DNA of 38,790 bases from Chara braunii (lineage: Eukaryota; Streptophyta; Charophyceae; Charales; Characeae), in contig BFEA01000987.1 in NCBI GenBank assembly GCA_003427395.1, positions 172,354 through 211,143 on the forward strand, read 5' to 3'. Shown piece by piece: positions 1 through 10,417 of the stretch. Position numbers and translations under genes: made by a program. The notes below the pieces were generated by a model. It had not been told where the DNA came from. It did no database searches and saw only the letters and a program-made list of their open reading frames with translations. Numbering within the stretch: position 1 is the first letter of the stretch; each line of letters opens with the position of its first letter.

Positions 1-84
1 AACCTCCTGATGGGTCGGTCACATTCCGATGAAACAGTCTGGCACAGTCATTTTTTTCCTTCTGAAGTTGTGTATATTAAAGAT

Positions 85-85
<1 letters not shown>

Positions 86-129
<44 letters not shown>
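86..129. repeat. (CA)n microsatellite
   Basis: An uninterrupted CA dinucleotide run of about 44 bp. The open frames across it (poly His-Thr or Val-Cys) are by-products of the repeat and are not genes. Confidence 0.97.
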
Positions 130-131
<2 letters not shown>

Positions 132-940
132 TCTTCAATGTCAACTCTATCTGCACCTCCTTAGCTCCCAAGCTNTTGCATCCATCCCTACCCTCTCTCA
201 TGCTTTGCTGGTGGATATATCGTGGCATNCCTCCGTTCCTTGTGCTTCATTCGTTTTTTGTTCTTCCCCCTTTCTGAGAGGCTACATAATTTGTTTTGTT
301 AATAGCTCTTTTTCAGTTTTTTTTCCCAGATGTGTTGGTTGGTTGAGGTCTAATTTTTTCTTTTTTAATTGAACAAAAGCCATANGCCGCTCGTGCTCTA
401 TGCTGCAACTTTTCTCTTTNCAATTTCAACAAACTGTCACGAGCCGATCGCACGGGTAAAACAAGCAATTACTTTGTAGGAGGTCCGCTTCCTGAATCCC
501 CCTGATATAGAATCCTGATGTCCGCCTTTGCCCCTGGACGGTCTACAGCAAACGGCAAAATGTCAGAACTGGGACTCGAGAACATCATCATCAGAAGGGT
601 AGTCAGGTGGCCTAACAGCCAGACAGGTTTTGCCCTTGCATAGCCTCCACCTCCTATACTATATCGTGCTCTACTATGTTGTGTTATACTCTACTCTACA
701 TCCACTATGCATAGTGCAACACGCAGAGTATCAGAGCACAACTTCCAACTTTGGATANTAATATCATAACAACGTCTCACATAACGTCCTGTTACTGGAC
801 CAAACCCGGTCAGGTACCGATGCCTGCCTTTACCCCTGAACGGTCTATAGAAAACAACAAAATTTCAAAACTGAAACTTAAGAACATCATGATAAAAAGA
901 ATGGTCAAGCGGCCTGGCAACCTGAAAGGTTTTTGCCTGT

Positions 941-1173
941 CTGAAAACTCGAACTCATGTCTGACATCACAAAACTGCCTGTTCAAGCTCAGGTCTACAT
1001 GGACGATCGTGATCCGGGCTTATGCTGTGTTATACTGTGCTGAAAACTCGAACTCATGTCTGACATCACAAAACTGCCTGTTCAAGCTCAGGTCTACATC
1101 GGCGATCGTGATCCGGGCTTATGCTGTGTTATACTGTGCTGAAAACTCGAACTCATGTCTGACATCACAAAAC
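941..1173. repeat. 99-bp tandem repeat, about 2.35 copies
   Basis: Units start at 941, 1040 and 1139, each beginning 'ctgaaaactcgaactcatg'. The first two are nearly identical over 99 bp (atgg versus atcgg near the middle); the third stops matching at about 1173. The period is a multiple of three, so one frame stays open, but nothing else suggests a gene. Confidence 0.93.
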
Positions 1174-1257
1174 AAACATGCATCGCGCAACACAGAACAT
1201 GCCAGAATGCAGCTTCGAGCATTGCGGACTGTATNGCACAACGACGTCTTACATAAT

Positions 1258-1378
1258 GGGCCTCGCTGCACTACTCTCCACACGCCAAAAGACAAAAAAG
1301 ATGGCAATGCATATTTCCCCGTTCTAGCAGAACATTCATTCTCATTTTGCACATNTGGAGAGTAGTGCAGCGAGGGCC
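1258..1378. repeat. Inverted repeat, 20-bp perfect arms with 75-bp spacer
   Basis: The arm at 1261-1280 is the exact reverse complement of 1356-1375, and both extend outward by about 3 bp with one mismatch. It could be a foldback or MITE remnant, or the product of an inversion. The spacer holds no recognisable gene. Confidence 0.85.
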
Positions 1379-1570
1379 AATGTCGCTGTAAATTGGACAA
1401 ACTAAACCAGGTCCTGATGCCTACGTTTACCCCTGAACAGTTTATACAAAACAACAAAATGTCAGGCGGCCTAACAGCCCNACGGGTTTGGCAACCTAAC
1501 AGCCTGACGGGTTGGACCTAACACAGCCTCTACCTGGGCTGGCTGAAGCCGAGGTGAATGCCTTCAACAA

Positions 1571-1572
<2 letters not shown>

Positions 1573-1634
<62 letters not shown>
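1573..1634. repeat. Compound (CT)n(CA)n microsatellite
   Basis: A CT run to 1600 passes directly into a CA run to 1634. Confidence 0.97.
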
Positions 1635-1636
<2 letters not shown>

Positions 1637-2061
1637 GAGATTTGTGTATAAATCGAGTCTACATGCTCATAAGCTCGGAGGGCAGAGCCAGGGTGACTTA
1701 GATCCGCATCTTGACCCCGGCTCGGATACAAATCCTTGACCTTGTCAGGTTCCGGGTCCCGCCTCCGCTCTGGGTCCAGGTTGGAGTTCAAGTCCAGGTC
1801 TGCATGTGCGTCGAAGGCTGTTCAATCAGAGATAAACAGAAGGCAGTCTGCACATGAACTCCTCGGCATGCAATCAAAGATAAACAGAAGGCTGTTCAAA
1901 CCATACAAACCTATGGCTGCTGAAACCAANAAGCACTGGGTGCAAGGAATTGGTAGCCTTCTGGCTTCAAAGAGGGAGTCGATGAACACAGGGCACNTTT
2001 TTTTTCTTTCTTTTTCCGTCTCTTTAAAAGGGGTAGCCCCTAACGTAATTGCACGGAACAA

Positions 2062-2362
2062 GGTTCGAACACGGATCTGTTTTTCAACAGTTATACGTGC
2101 ACCATTCACCCACCAGGGCCAGGCAGGAACACAGGGTACGTTGCCGAGGAGTAACATTTGGAATCGTGGTGGACTGTCCTTTTCACCCGTCTGCTGCCGC
2201 GGCCTGCAGGTTCCATCTTTTTTTTTTGTTTTTTTTTCCCCAAAGGGTGACAGTGTGGAGATATCATCATTCAGCTGGCCGGCCCCAGGCAATTCAGAAA
2301 TGTTTGGTTTTACTCATCAAGCTTCATCATCTGGGTTCGAACACGGGTCTGTATTTTAACAG
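2062..2362. repeat. Pair of 29-bp direct repeats starting GGTTCGAACACGG
   Basis: Copies at 2062-2090 and 2334-2362 share 'ggttcgaacacgg' followed by 'tctgt', a T-rich stretch and 'aacag', differing at about three positions. GGTTCGAAC resembles a pol III B box, but no A box or tRNA fold is evident. Between them is a T-rich tract (2216-2239). Nothing else is assignable from 2363 to about 3500. Confidence 0.6.
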
Positions 2363-3556
2363 TACAATGGTGTGCCCACTGAGCTTGGCTCTTGGGTACC
2401 GATCCATATTTGCCCCGTTCATGTTTCCTGTGTTTCCCCTCGTCGTCGCTCTTGGCCCGCGACACTTTCAGATCAGATGCCGAGGGGCCGTACATTCCAA
2501 ACCATAACAATAACAAAACCTCGACAACTGGCACATGGCCCCCGGGGTTCCCTTGGCTGCGCTACCGCGCCTGGCGCGGTCTATCAGACAATAATAGCGT
2601 GTGGGTGATGCAAAGCGATATTTAAGCATAAAAAATAAGAAAAAAAAAAAAGGTATGCACGGTGTAATCGAATACAAGGTATGTGGCTTGTATTCGACGC
2701 CGCATCGACGGTACCTTCTATTTTGAAAATTTAACTTCTAATAGAAAATTAAACAACAATTTCTCAGAACCCATTTTTGGGAGGTGAGTTGAAAACAAGG
2801 TAAGTACNTTTTTCGGGTTAAGGCGTTAGTAGACTTTTTNGACATACTACTTCTGGACGTGATTANAGTCAGATGCATCCTTGAGTTGTGGCAGTAATTG
2901 CAGGCAGATGAAATAAGAAAGGTGCTCGTGTGAGTATGGCCTGAAACTGGTTTTGGCCCNGTGAAACAGCCTTTTCGGTATTATCGTTCTGGGAGTGAAA
3001 CGTACCTCTNTTTCTGTGTCTAAACACCCTGTATTTCTGAGTTGAAACACAGAAATAACCANATGGCCTTGNTTAGCTGGTACACCCACCTTGACCCAAT
3101 AGCTGTCCAAAATACAGACCCAAGTTGGATTCCAGGTGGACACTGATGAATGNAATAAAATACTTTTGAATTACCCAGGGCCAGTAAGATTGACTATGAA
3201 ATCTTTTCTTGTTTATTATAAGCCATATTCTTCTCTCAATTTCACCTGTCACTACCTATCTACCACTACTCCTAAGCCTATACAGGGGACCCCCTGCGAG
3301 CATAGCTACCCCTCACAATTAAGGGGATGGATGTGGCCATGTTGGCCCCGCCCTAACAGTGGTCAGGGAGTAGGTTGGGGCTGCCCGCGGGGGAGGCCGG
3401 CTAATGCAAAGACATGGCATTTTGCCACTAGCTGCTCCTCCCATCTACTTCCGCCATCCCCGTAGAGTAACAGCAGTGTCTATGGCCAGCACTCTCCAAC
3501 ACTACACACACACACACACCGGTGTGTGATGGCCCACATGTACCGAACAGGGGGAG

Positions 3557-3628
3557 CAAGCCAACTATCTCAGTTGGTGCCAAGCCAACTATCTCAGTTG
3601 GTGTCAAGCCAACTATCTCAGTTGGTTG
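3557..3628. repeat. 24-bp tandem repeat, three copies, each with an internal palindrome
   Basis: Units begin at 3557, 3581 and 3605 with 'caagccaactatctcagttgg'. Each contains CCAACT...AGTTGG as a short hairpin. The word TATCTCAGTTGG resembles the A-box word TAGCTCAGTTGG of the adjacent tRNA-like sequence, but on the opposite strand. Confidence 0.9.
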
Positions 3629-3651
3629 GCACCTAGAGTGCCGCAGGTGGT

Positions 3652-3717
3652 CAGTGGGGATTGAATCCACAACCTCCTGAATGCCACTTGCGTGCCTAGC
3701 CAACTGAGCTAGTCCGC
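3652..3717 (-). mobile_element. tRNA-like head of a probable SINE
   Basis: Read on the minus strand from 3717, the sequence starts GCGGACTAGCTCAGTTGG, a perfect pol III A box (TAGCTCAGTTGG). It reaches a B-box-like GGATTCAATCC (plus coordinates 3658-3668) with a T-loop TTCAATC flanked by GTGG/CCAC. The acceptor strands do not pair and no convincing anticodon arm forms, so this is not a working tRNA gene. A tRNA-derived SINE head is the best reading; its body would be the 24-bp repeats and the CA tract around 3500-3520. Confidence 0.6.
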
Positions 3718-3929
3718 TTGCTCACTATGGAATGGTTTCTGTTGGGCCTCTCTCCACAGTCCGCAGTCTCCAAATTCTATCTCCAGTGGTGAGTACTCAC
3801 TACACTTTTGCACTCGTTGTCAAGGGGCGGCGGAGTGCAACAAGAAAAGGCCCCTATGGTGAGTTACTCACCATCTTTGGTGACGGCACTGAGGGGCCCA
3901 GGGCATGGTGAGTGCCCACCACTACCCGC

Positions 3930-4610
3930 TTTTTTTTTTTTTTGGACAAATGCTCCAGTCTATTCGTGGGGAGCAACACGTGCTGGGAACGGGGCCGAGC
4001 GTCCCATGTAGAATTATACAAATGATTTGAAATACCAGGGCCATTACCTGGCTTTGGCTAGGAACAATCTGAGAACTTTGAAGAGATTCTAGAAAATTTA
4101 GGAAAAGACATGGGTAACTGCTAACCTATTGCTAGGCTACTCAAGCAGCACTTACTAANTCAAAACGACAATCCTCATGAGATAGGCTAAGATTCAGAAA
4201 AAATCTGAAAAAGCTTAGAAAACATGAGAGCGGGGGGTCAAAAACTGAAACGCCTAGTACTATCCAAAACTCCCCCCCTCAACAGACGGAACGTCAGTCC
4301 AAGTTTTCAGTCCTCGTACCAGAACTCGCTTGATCTCATACCCCCTTCTGCTAGGGTAACAGGGCACCACAACCTTCCCCAGTACTGACCAACCTNGTTC
4401 TGACGGACAGGAGGTGCCTTCCTCCCTCGACAGNTCCCTTAGCGGCAAGCCCCTGACACGGTTACAGGGTTAATACCCCGGCGCCGACTACATCGAACGG
4501 TCTGGTTATGCCTTCCACCCTCGGCATAACACCACAGGCCTCAAGCTCCCCCTGGGTCACAGAGAAAANGCTCCAGCACCGGCTTGTGTCGTCCCAACAT
4601 CGTCCTTCTA
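3930..4610 (-). mobile_element. Family X non-autonomous retroposon, copy 1
   Basis: On the minus strand this ends in poly(A) (plus-strand T run 3930-3943). The tail just before it contains GCTGCTCC-type words and 'ctattcgtggggagcaacac', shared with the LINE 3' ends in this window. Upstream lies a conserved core around 'accagggccattacctggc', then a block of about 300 bp (4290-4600) that recurs at 13405-13705 and 13890-14195. It has no long ORF. The poly(A) end and shared LINE tail indicate mobilisation by the LINE machinery (inference). Confidence 0.7.
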
Positions 4611-4693
4611 ACCTACTTACCTAAACCAACAACCTTCCTCTGTTAGGAGCCTCCTTACTGCCTTCCATCCTCCAGTTCTAGCTCCCTCCCCTT

Positions 4694-5100
4694 CCCTCCT
4701 TTTTTTGAGATACCAGGGCCATTACCTGGCTTCCGCTAAGAACAAATGACACAGAACCCCTGACCCCCCAACGGTCCTCTTTACCTCACTCCGACAAGAC
4801 TTACTACAGCAGAGCCACCATCTCCGCTGCTGCTGTGCTCNATTTCCATCCTGCGAGCTAGCCCCCTAGCTGGTAGGATGCCTGATATCCCACCATCTAC
4901 TTCTCCCACAGTCCCACTACCTNTCTCAAGAACATATTGAAAAAACAGGAAATCAGAAAAATTGAGATTCAAGCACTGGCTGGAAACATCCAACAAAGTC
5001 TTCTCAACCTTACTACGGCAAGACTTACTGNGACAGAGCCACCATCCTCACCGCTGCTGTGCCCTATTTCCACCCTAATGGCTAGCCCGTTCACCGCAGA
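4694..5100. repeat. Family X fragments and a duplicated block of about 75 bp
   Basis: After a short T run near 4700, the family X core recurs ('gagataccagggccattacc') without the LINE-like tail. Blocks at 4794-4880 and 5018-5090 are about 80 per cent alike, sharing 'aagacttact', 'agagccaccatc' and 'gctgctgtg'. This is a mosaic of repeat pieces with no coding signal. 5100-5350 shows nothing further that can be assigned. Confidence 0.55.
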
Positions 5101-7550
5101 GCGCATTATCTCCAACCATCACCAGAAACCCAATCCCCAGCAACCAACACCAAACTTATGACGATTTTTCCAGTTGAAACCTCAAAAATCAAAAGGGGTT
5201 AAAAAAAACACAGATTCGCACGCAGAAATCATAAACCTAAAAAGGCAGTCAACACCTATTATTCCCACAGGGAGAGAAAGGATGGGAGGGAAATACTTCT
5301 TTCCCCATGGGAATTCCTGGGTCTATTCACGTCTCAGTTGGATGTAAAAGAGTTTTTATTTTTATTTTTTTATTTTTTTTTTGATGAAACACGCCCCTAG
5401 CGGTGTTAGTGATGCTGATAAGAGCAGACATCACTAACACCTGGGGGTAGGCTCCGTCTATTGGTGGGGAGCAGCACCTGCTGGAAAATGGGTCCAGCGT
5501 CCCATGTACAGACTAAGCTTGACGATCATCAGGAGAAACACAATTGAGGATGATTTCTGCCAGCATTGATTGCCCTGGAGACCAGGGGATTGACTGAGCG
5601 AGGTGTCGGGGAACCTCTTCACTTCGTATGCGGCGCCAGATGTCTGCTGCAATACACTAGCTCCCCTACCCCCACTTGCTCCCATTATCGAAGATGGGTC
5701 TCTCACTGTTCTTAAACTCAGTTATCCTCCATACCACCTCATGTCTACCAGACAGTTTGAGAGAGGGGGGGGGGAAGTCAGGGAATTCATCCGGGGGTTT
5801 TAGGGGGATAGCCGCATCAACTTTGGTCCATTCATAAAATATCAGTCTGTAGTCTCTTACTATCTCCGTTCTCCGCTGCCCCCCCCCCTAATTCCTGGTC
5901 CACCCCTAATTCTAGATGTTCCCCTTTCCATTCTACCTTCCCCATCCTCACCCGATCAGGTCCCCCGAGCCAACTCAAGCTGAATTCCTTAATTTTTNGT
6001 CGGATGTCTTTTTGCCTGTCCAGGAGTCTGATCCATGTTTTGACCCCCTCCCATTNCGCAATTATTTATGTTTGAATCTGTTGTTGTATACTGTCCGTGA
6101 ACTCGGNCCCTTCTAATCTGGCTCCCTCCAATTCNNATGTGCAACATCGCCTCCAAAGCGCCCAGAGTACCGCTCTTCGTCCCATTTTGAACATGTTGTC
6201 AGTGANTTCATCGAGTTGGTCAGCGTGGGCTTTGGGCCAGATTTCAAACAATATCGCCTTCCAGTCCCAGGGCCATGGGGCTGTTGTTTCTAGATGCTCC
6301 NAAGTTNTGTCCCACCACCTCCACANCCNGAGTGCACCCGNGCATTGCAAAAAGATGTGTTCAATTGTCTCCGGTCGTTTTTTAGATNGGAANGAGTTAA
6401 TGCACAGCTTCNACCAAGGAAGAGCGCGTTCCCTCTGTTCCAAGGATGTTCTGTCTATCAGCTAGTTATTGGTCGGTAGGCAGCGGTGTTCAAGCTGCCA
6501 TTGGAGCGAGGCGGTTTTGGCCGGTCTCGCTTTGGCCATTTTGAACCACTTAATCGGTCTTAGTTCTTCCTCGTTGTGGTTCCTCCAACGTTCCTCCACT
6601 TGATCTCGAAGGTTTATTATCGGACTAAGCAGCCTGTAGGTCGACTTGACTATTAGACCGTGTAATGTCTTCGTGCATTTCCTTCCTCTCCCCATACGGT
6701 TTGTCCATGTTCATTCCAGTGGGTCCAAGACCAGATAATGGATCGGGGAGCAAGGTTGGACGGCTATGTATTGTTCATTTCCCTCGAGTACTCTGATCCT
6801 GAACAACCCTTCTCTTGGCATTCGATGGTTTCTTCCGGTTCGCTCTTTTGGAGTATGTTGTCCCGTCCTACTTGGAAAATATTTACTTCCACTGTACCTT
6901 TCGGGGAGCAGCACGCCACCCTGCCTACTTCTCCTTGTCACCTCCTCACCGCCACCCAGTCCGACTTTTGTAGGGTAGGGCCTTTGTGAAGGATTCTCCC
7001 CCATTATAGGGGGATGCTTTCCACTATCGCCTCCAGGGCTTCNTGTGGCCGGTGGCAGTACCTCAGTCTCTCCCGTAGCTGGTCGGGACCTATCAAGTCT
7101 TTTTTCTCCATATCCCATATGTCCTTCGCTCTCGTCATTCCTCGCTTGATCCATCGTTGCCAGGGACAATCCATGCAATGGAGTGTTTGTCCTCTTGAGT
7201 CAATCACCCATTTGTTGCCGAAAAGGGGTTGCCTCACTACTTTCTCTCATCTATCCAGTGAGGTTTTATCTGGTAGAGAGAGTCTTCTCCATGTTTTGAG
7301 GAGAGAGGGCCAGAACGGGTCGTTGCGCAAGTCAGCCCTTGCTGCTTGTCTAGGGGTATGGTGATCGGGGTCCCGTTCCACCGATCTTAATCTTCGAATG
7401 GGCCAATCCCTGTTTTCCAACCACATCCGTGGGTCACTTCCTTCCAATGTTTGGGGTGCCAATCAGGATATATGTTGTAGGGCTAGCCCTTTCCAGGGGA
7501 TATCCGGGTTGAAGATTAGACGTTTGATCCATTGTATTGTCCGTGCCTTC

Positions 7551-7741
7551 GTCTGTACTAGTGGGTCAATAATGCCTAGACCCCCTTTTGTTTTTGGTTG
7601 GATTATTGAGTGTCATGCCACTCGATTAATCACGTTTAGTTTCTCNGTCTGTACTAGTGGGTCAATAATGCCTAGACCCCCTTTTGTTTTTGGTTGGATT
7701 ATTGAGTGTCATGCCACTCGATTAATCACGTTTAGTTTCTC
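7551..7741. other. Exact 95-bp tandem duplication around one N (assembly seam)
   Basis: 7551-7645 is repeated exactly at 7647-7741 with a single N (7646) between. The first copy ends and the second begins exactly at the N, as expected when two contigs overlap by 95 bp and were joined without merging. The same length recurs at the 19188-19397 gap. Confidence 0.9.
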
Positions 7742-10128
7742 GTCGTCACTCCTCCATAAGAAGGCGGTGATNTGCCGCTTTAGTGGTGGTAAGGNATGCT
7801 TGTCCAANGCCCAGATTGCTGACTTGTACCATAGCGAGGCCAGCACCACGTTATTGATGATAAGGGAGCGTCCAAAAACTGAATCGTGTTTGTTTTTCCA
7901 GAGCGTCATTTTTGCTAGGGGTGGATCTGTTAGTCATTCGNTGTTGCTAGATGACCTANCTTCCGTCGTCATTGAAATACCCAGCACTCTGATGNGTGCT
8001 TCCTCCGGGAGCCATTTAAGTTTAGGTCGCTCTGGAGGTCTCACTCCNTGATGGTGGATCCACCATCCTTGGGTTTTGTTTCCCCAGTTCACTCTCATGT
8101 CTAACAATTTGCAGAATCGGTCCATCATATGTTNGACCTCCTCCATTGATTCCTTGNAGGCATCCANCATAAGAGTCNAGTCGTCTGCAAACAATGAGCA
8201 GACCGGGNTTGCANCCTTGGGTATTGCAGTCACTTGGATTCTTNTGATGCTCTTGTGGGTTCTCAGNTTAGNAGCTAGTGCTTCCATAACCATTACGAAA
8301 ATATAAGGGGCTATNGGGTCCCCTTGTCTGACTNATCTTTGAAGGTTGANGNGGGGGGGCAGGTTGCTATTCACCATAACCCTGNTTGTTGCACTAGAAT
8401 GAAGAATCTTTATCCAACGCCTAAAGTNTGGGCCANANTTGAACTTTTCCAGACACTNATCTAGAAAANANCAGTCCACGTNATCGTATGTTTTTTCAAA
8501 ATCAATAAAGATAATTGCTGCANTATTTTTTGATTGTCTGGATANTTTAATCAACTCGTTNACTATAATGATGTTATCTTGGATATTCNTGCCTTGTATG
8601 AAACCCGACTGGTCANGGTGGATGATGTCCGACATTATTGGTGNCATACGATTGGNCANTGNTTTTGCCATCATCTTGTAGACCACTGTGAGCAGGGTGA
8701 TAGGTCTGTAATTTCTTATATTTATTCTTTCCCCTGTTTTTGTAGAGGAGCGTCAACACTCCTTGTCNAACCAACTCCCNNGTTTGTCCTGTGCCCAAGC
8801 CTCATGGTAATATTCCATGAGATGTTGTGATATGCTTGGCCACATTGACACCCGAAATTCTTTGGGGAGCCCGTCGATACCAGGAGTTTTTTCGTTTTCC
8901 ATCTGTATCAGTGTTGTCCATATTTCTTCCTCTGATACGGGCTTTTCTAAACTATCCTTTTGTTCTTCCGTGAGGGTTCTCTTGAGCGGGTGCAAGAAAT
9001 CATCGATTTTCTCCATTCGCTGAGGCATCGGCTGATTCCCACACTCTGATGTAAACAGGGTCTGATAGAATTCCCTTGCTATTTTTGTGCAGGCAGCCGT
9101 GGACGTGTGCAAGGATCCTTGCTTACGTTTGGGGTCCTCTAAGGATTCGATTACCGTCCTCTTGGACTTGGCCTTGGCCATGGCAAAGAACCTTGCATCC
9201 ATAGCTCCTTCCATGTTGTATTTGGGGAGTCTTCCTCGAATCCTCACGCTTTACCATCTATGCTCCATATAATCTACAAGGCGGGTTTCATGGTCTGGAT
9301 GGTTCTGGCGAGCTCCTCTTGGTAATCCTCCGTCTCATTTTCCTGTTGTTGCATGTGTAGCAGCTGGTGCTGCAAGTTTGATTCTTCTGCGTGACGACGT
9401 GCCGCGAGAAGTCTTGAGTATTCATTGCACTCGCGGCCCAAAAAAGCGAGGTCGTTGTTGAACCATACAGTTTTGTCTTGAATTTGACCTTTTTGTTCCT
9501 GCCGGAAGGACCACACCTCTGCGAGGTAAGTCTTGAAACGATCAATAGTCAGGAGGGATGTATTTAGCTTGTAAAATCCTCTACCCTGATCTGTTTTGTT
9601 TTCTAAAGGAAAAAATCGCCACGCAAATCACATGATCCAGACCCGGGTAGGGGCTGCGAGGGAATATCTCTGCTATCTGGAGTGCCCCTTGTAGCTCCTT
9701 TGAGATAAGATCTATTCGGGATTTGGATGCCCTTTCTGTACTGTTCTTGCGAAAACAGGTGAAACGGCGGTCAGCGAGGAATTGTCTTTTGAAGGTATCA
9801 AAGAAGTTAAGAAATTGTGACAGCTCCGCAATTAGTCTTTCGTCGTTCTCGACATAAACTGGGCAGGGAGCGGGGATTTTCCATGATCTGTCTAGCCAGC
9901 GGTCCGGTGCTGCATTAAAGTCCCCAACCAATGTCGTCAAAATGTCTACCGGTAACTTGAGTTTGAGGGACTCAAAGAAAGTGTGACGTGCCATCGGGTC
10001 ATTGGGAGCATATACATTTAAAATGCTTACCACTTCGAGTTCCAACATCGCCAGTAAATAGATCCACCTACCCTCCTCTTGATCTGCATCCCAGGTAAGC
10101 ATCTATACTTTGGACCCTTGCGGGAGCC

Positions 10129-10166
10129 CTGTCTCTTATACACATCTAGATGTGTATAAGAGACAG
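10129..10166. other. Nextera mate-pair junction adapter (artefact)
   Basis: CTGTCTCTTATACACATCT at 10129-10147 is followed directly by its reverse complement AGATGTGTATAAGAGACAG at 10148-10166. These are two Tn5 mosaic ends head to head, the standard circularisation junction of Nextera mate-pair libraries. It falls inside the LINE endonuclease coding region, between the ETHL block and the GRW block, where some residues expected in APE nucleases are missing. The flanks may therefore not be contiguous in the genome. Confidence 0.97.
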
Positions 10167-10417
10167 CTTTATGTGTGTGGTTGTGCTCTGGGTTGTCCAT
10201 GAGGTGGGTTTCCTATAGGCATATAACGTCCTGCCAGTTCCTCCCCTCGACTCCTTTTAGCTGGTCCAAAATCGCTTGCCTTTTGGGGAGCTTTGCAGAG
10301 CCAAGTTCGTTCACATTCAGCTTGTCGTTTGCATTGTTTCCAAGTTCTATCTTTCCCGTACAAGGCGTCAACCACATTCATTCTTTATTATTAGCTTCCT
10401 TGACTATCTCAATGTAT

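Larger units (their letters stand above)
518..1510. repeat. Three diverged direct repeats, about 90-125 bp each
   Basis: Related blocks lie at about 518-645, 818-940 and 1416-1505. Each carries a variant of a 'tttgcccctg(g/a)acggtctanag' start, then an A-rich 'caaaangtca' stretch, then 'ggcctaacagcc' and 'acgggttt' words. They are diverged and interrupted by other repeats, so they look like old copies of one repeat family. No coding sequence is recognisable in 1-3300. Confidence 0.6.
5745..10385 (-). pseudogene. LINE ORF2 remnant: APE endonuclease, reverse transcriptase, zinc ribbon
   Basis: The product would nick target DNA and reverse-transcribe the element RNA in the nucleus. The endonuclease begins near 10320 (DVICL then ETHL) and continues at 10102-9581 with VGDFNAAPD, SRIDLI and LDHV, matching APE catalytic blocks. 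The RT lies at about 9247-7934, with TPGIDGLP, DQSGFIQG, FIDFEKTYD and the catalytic FADD (about 8180). The C terminus at about 6443-6300 has EHIFLQC followed by WRWWD, as in zf-RVT regions. Comparison with the plus-strand copy shows that coding similarity runs to a stop at 5745-5747, across several frame changes. Frameshifts, stops and ambiguous bases are spread throughout. No RNase H domain was recognised. Confidence 0.85.

Noticed and set aside
10-372. Open frames with His-Thr or Val-Cys repeats at the CA microsatellites (also 1512-1791)
   Set aside because: They exist only because dinucleotide repeats contain no stops; flanking residues show no coding character.
3557-3628. CRISPR-like array
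   Set aside because: The 24-bp units are directly adjacent with no unique spacers, in a eukaryotic repeat context.
3652-3717. Functional tRNA gene
   Set aside because: The acceptor strands do not pair and no proper anticodon arm forms; only the internal promoter boxes resemble a tRNA.
10129-10166. Perfect 38-bp palindrome as a regulatory site or terminator
   Set aside because: It is exactly the Tn5 mosaic-end junction adapter, hence artificial.
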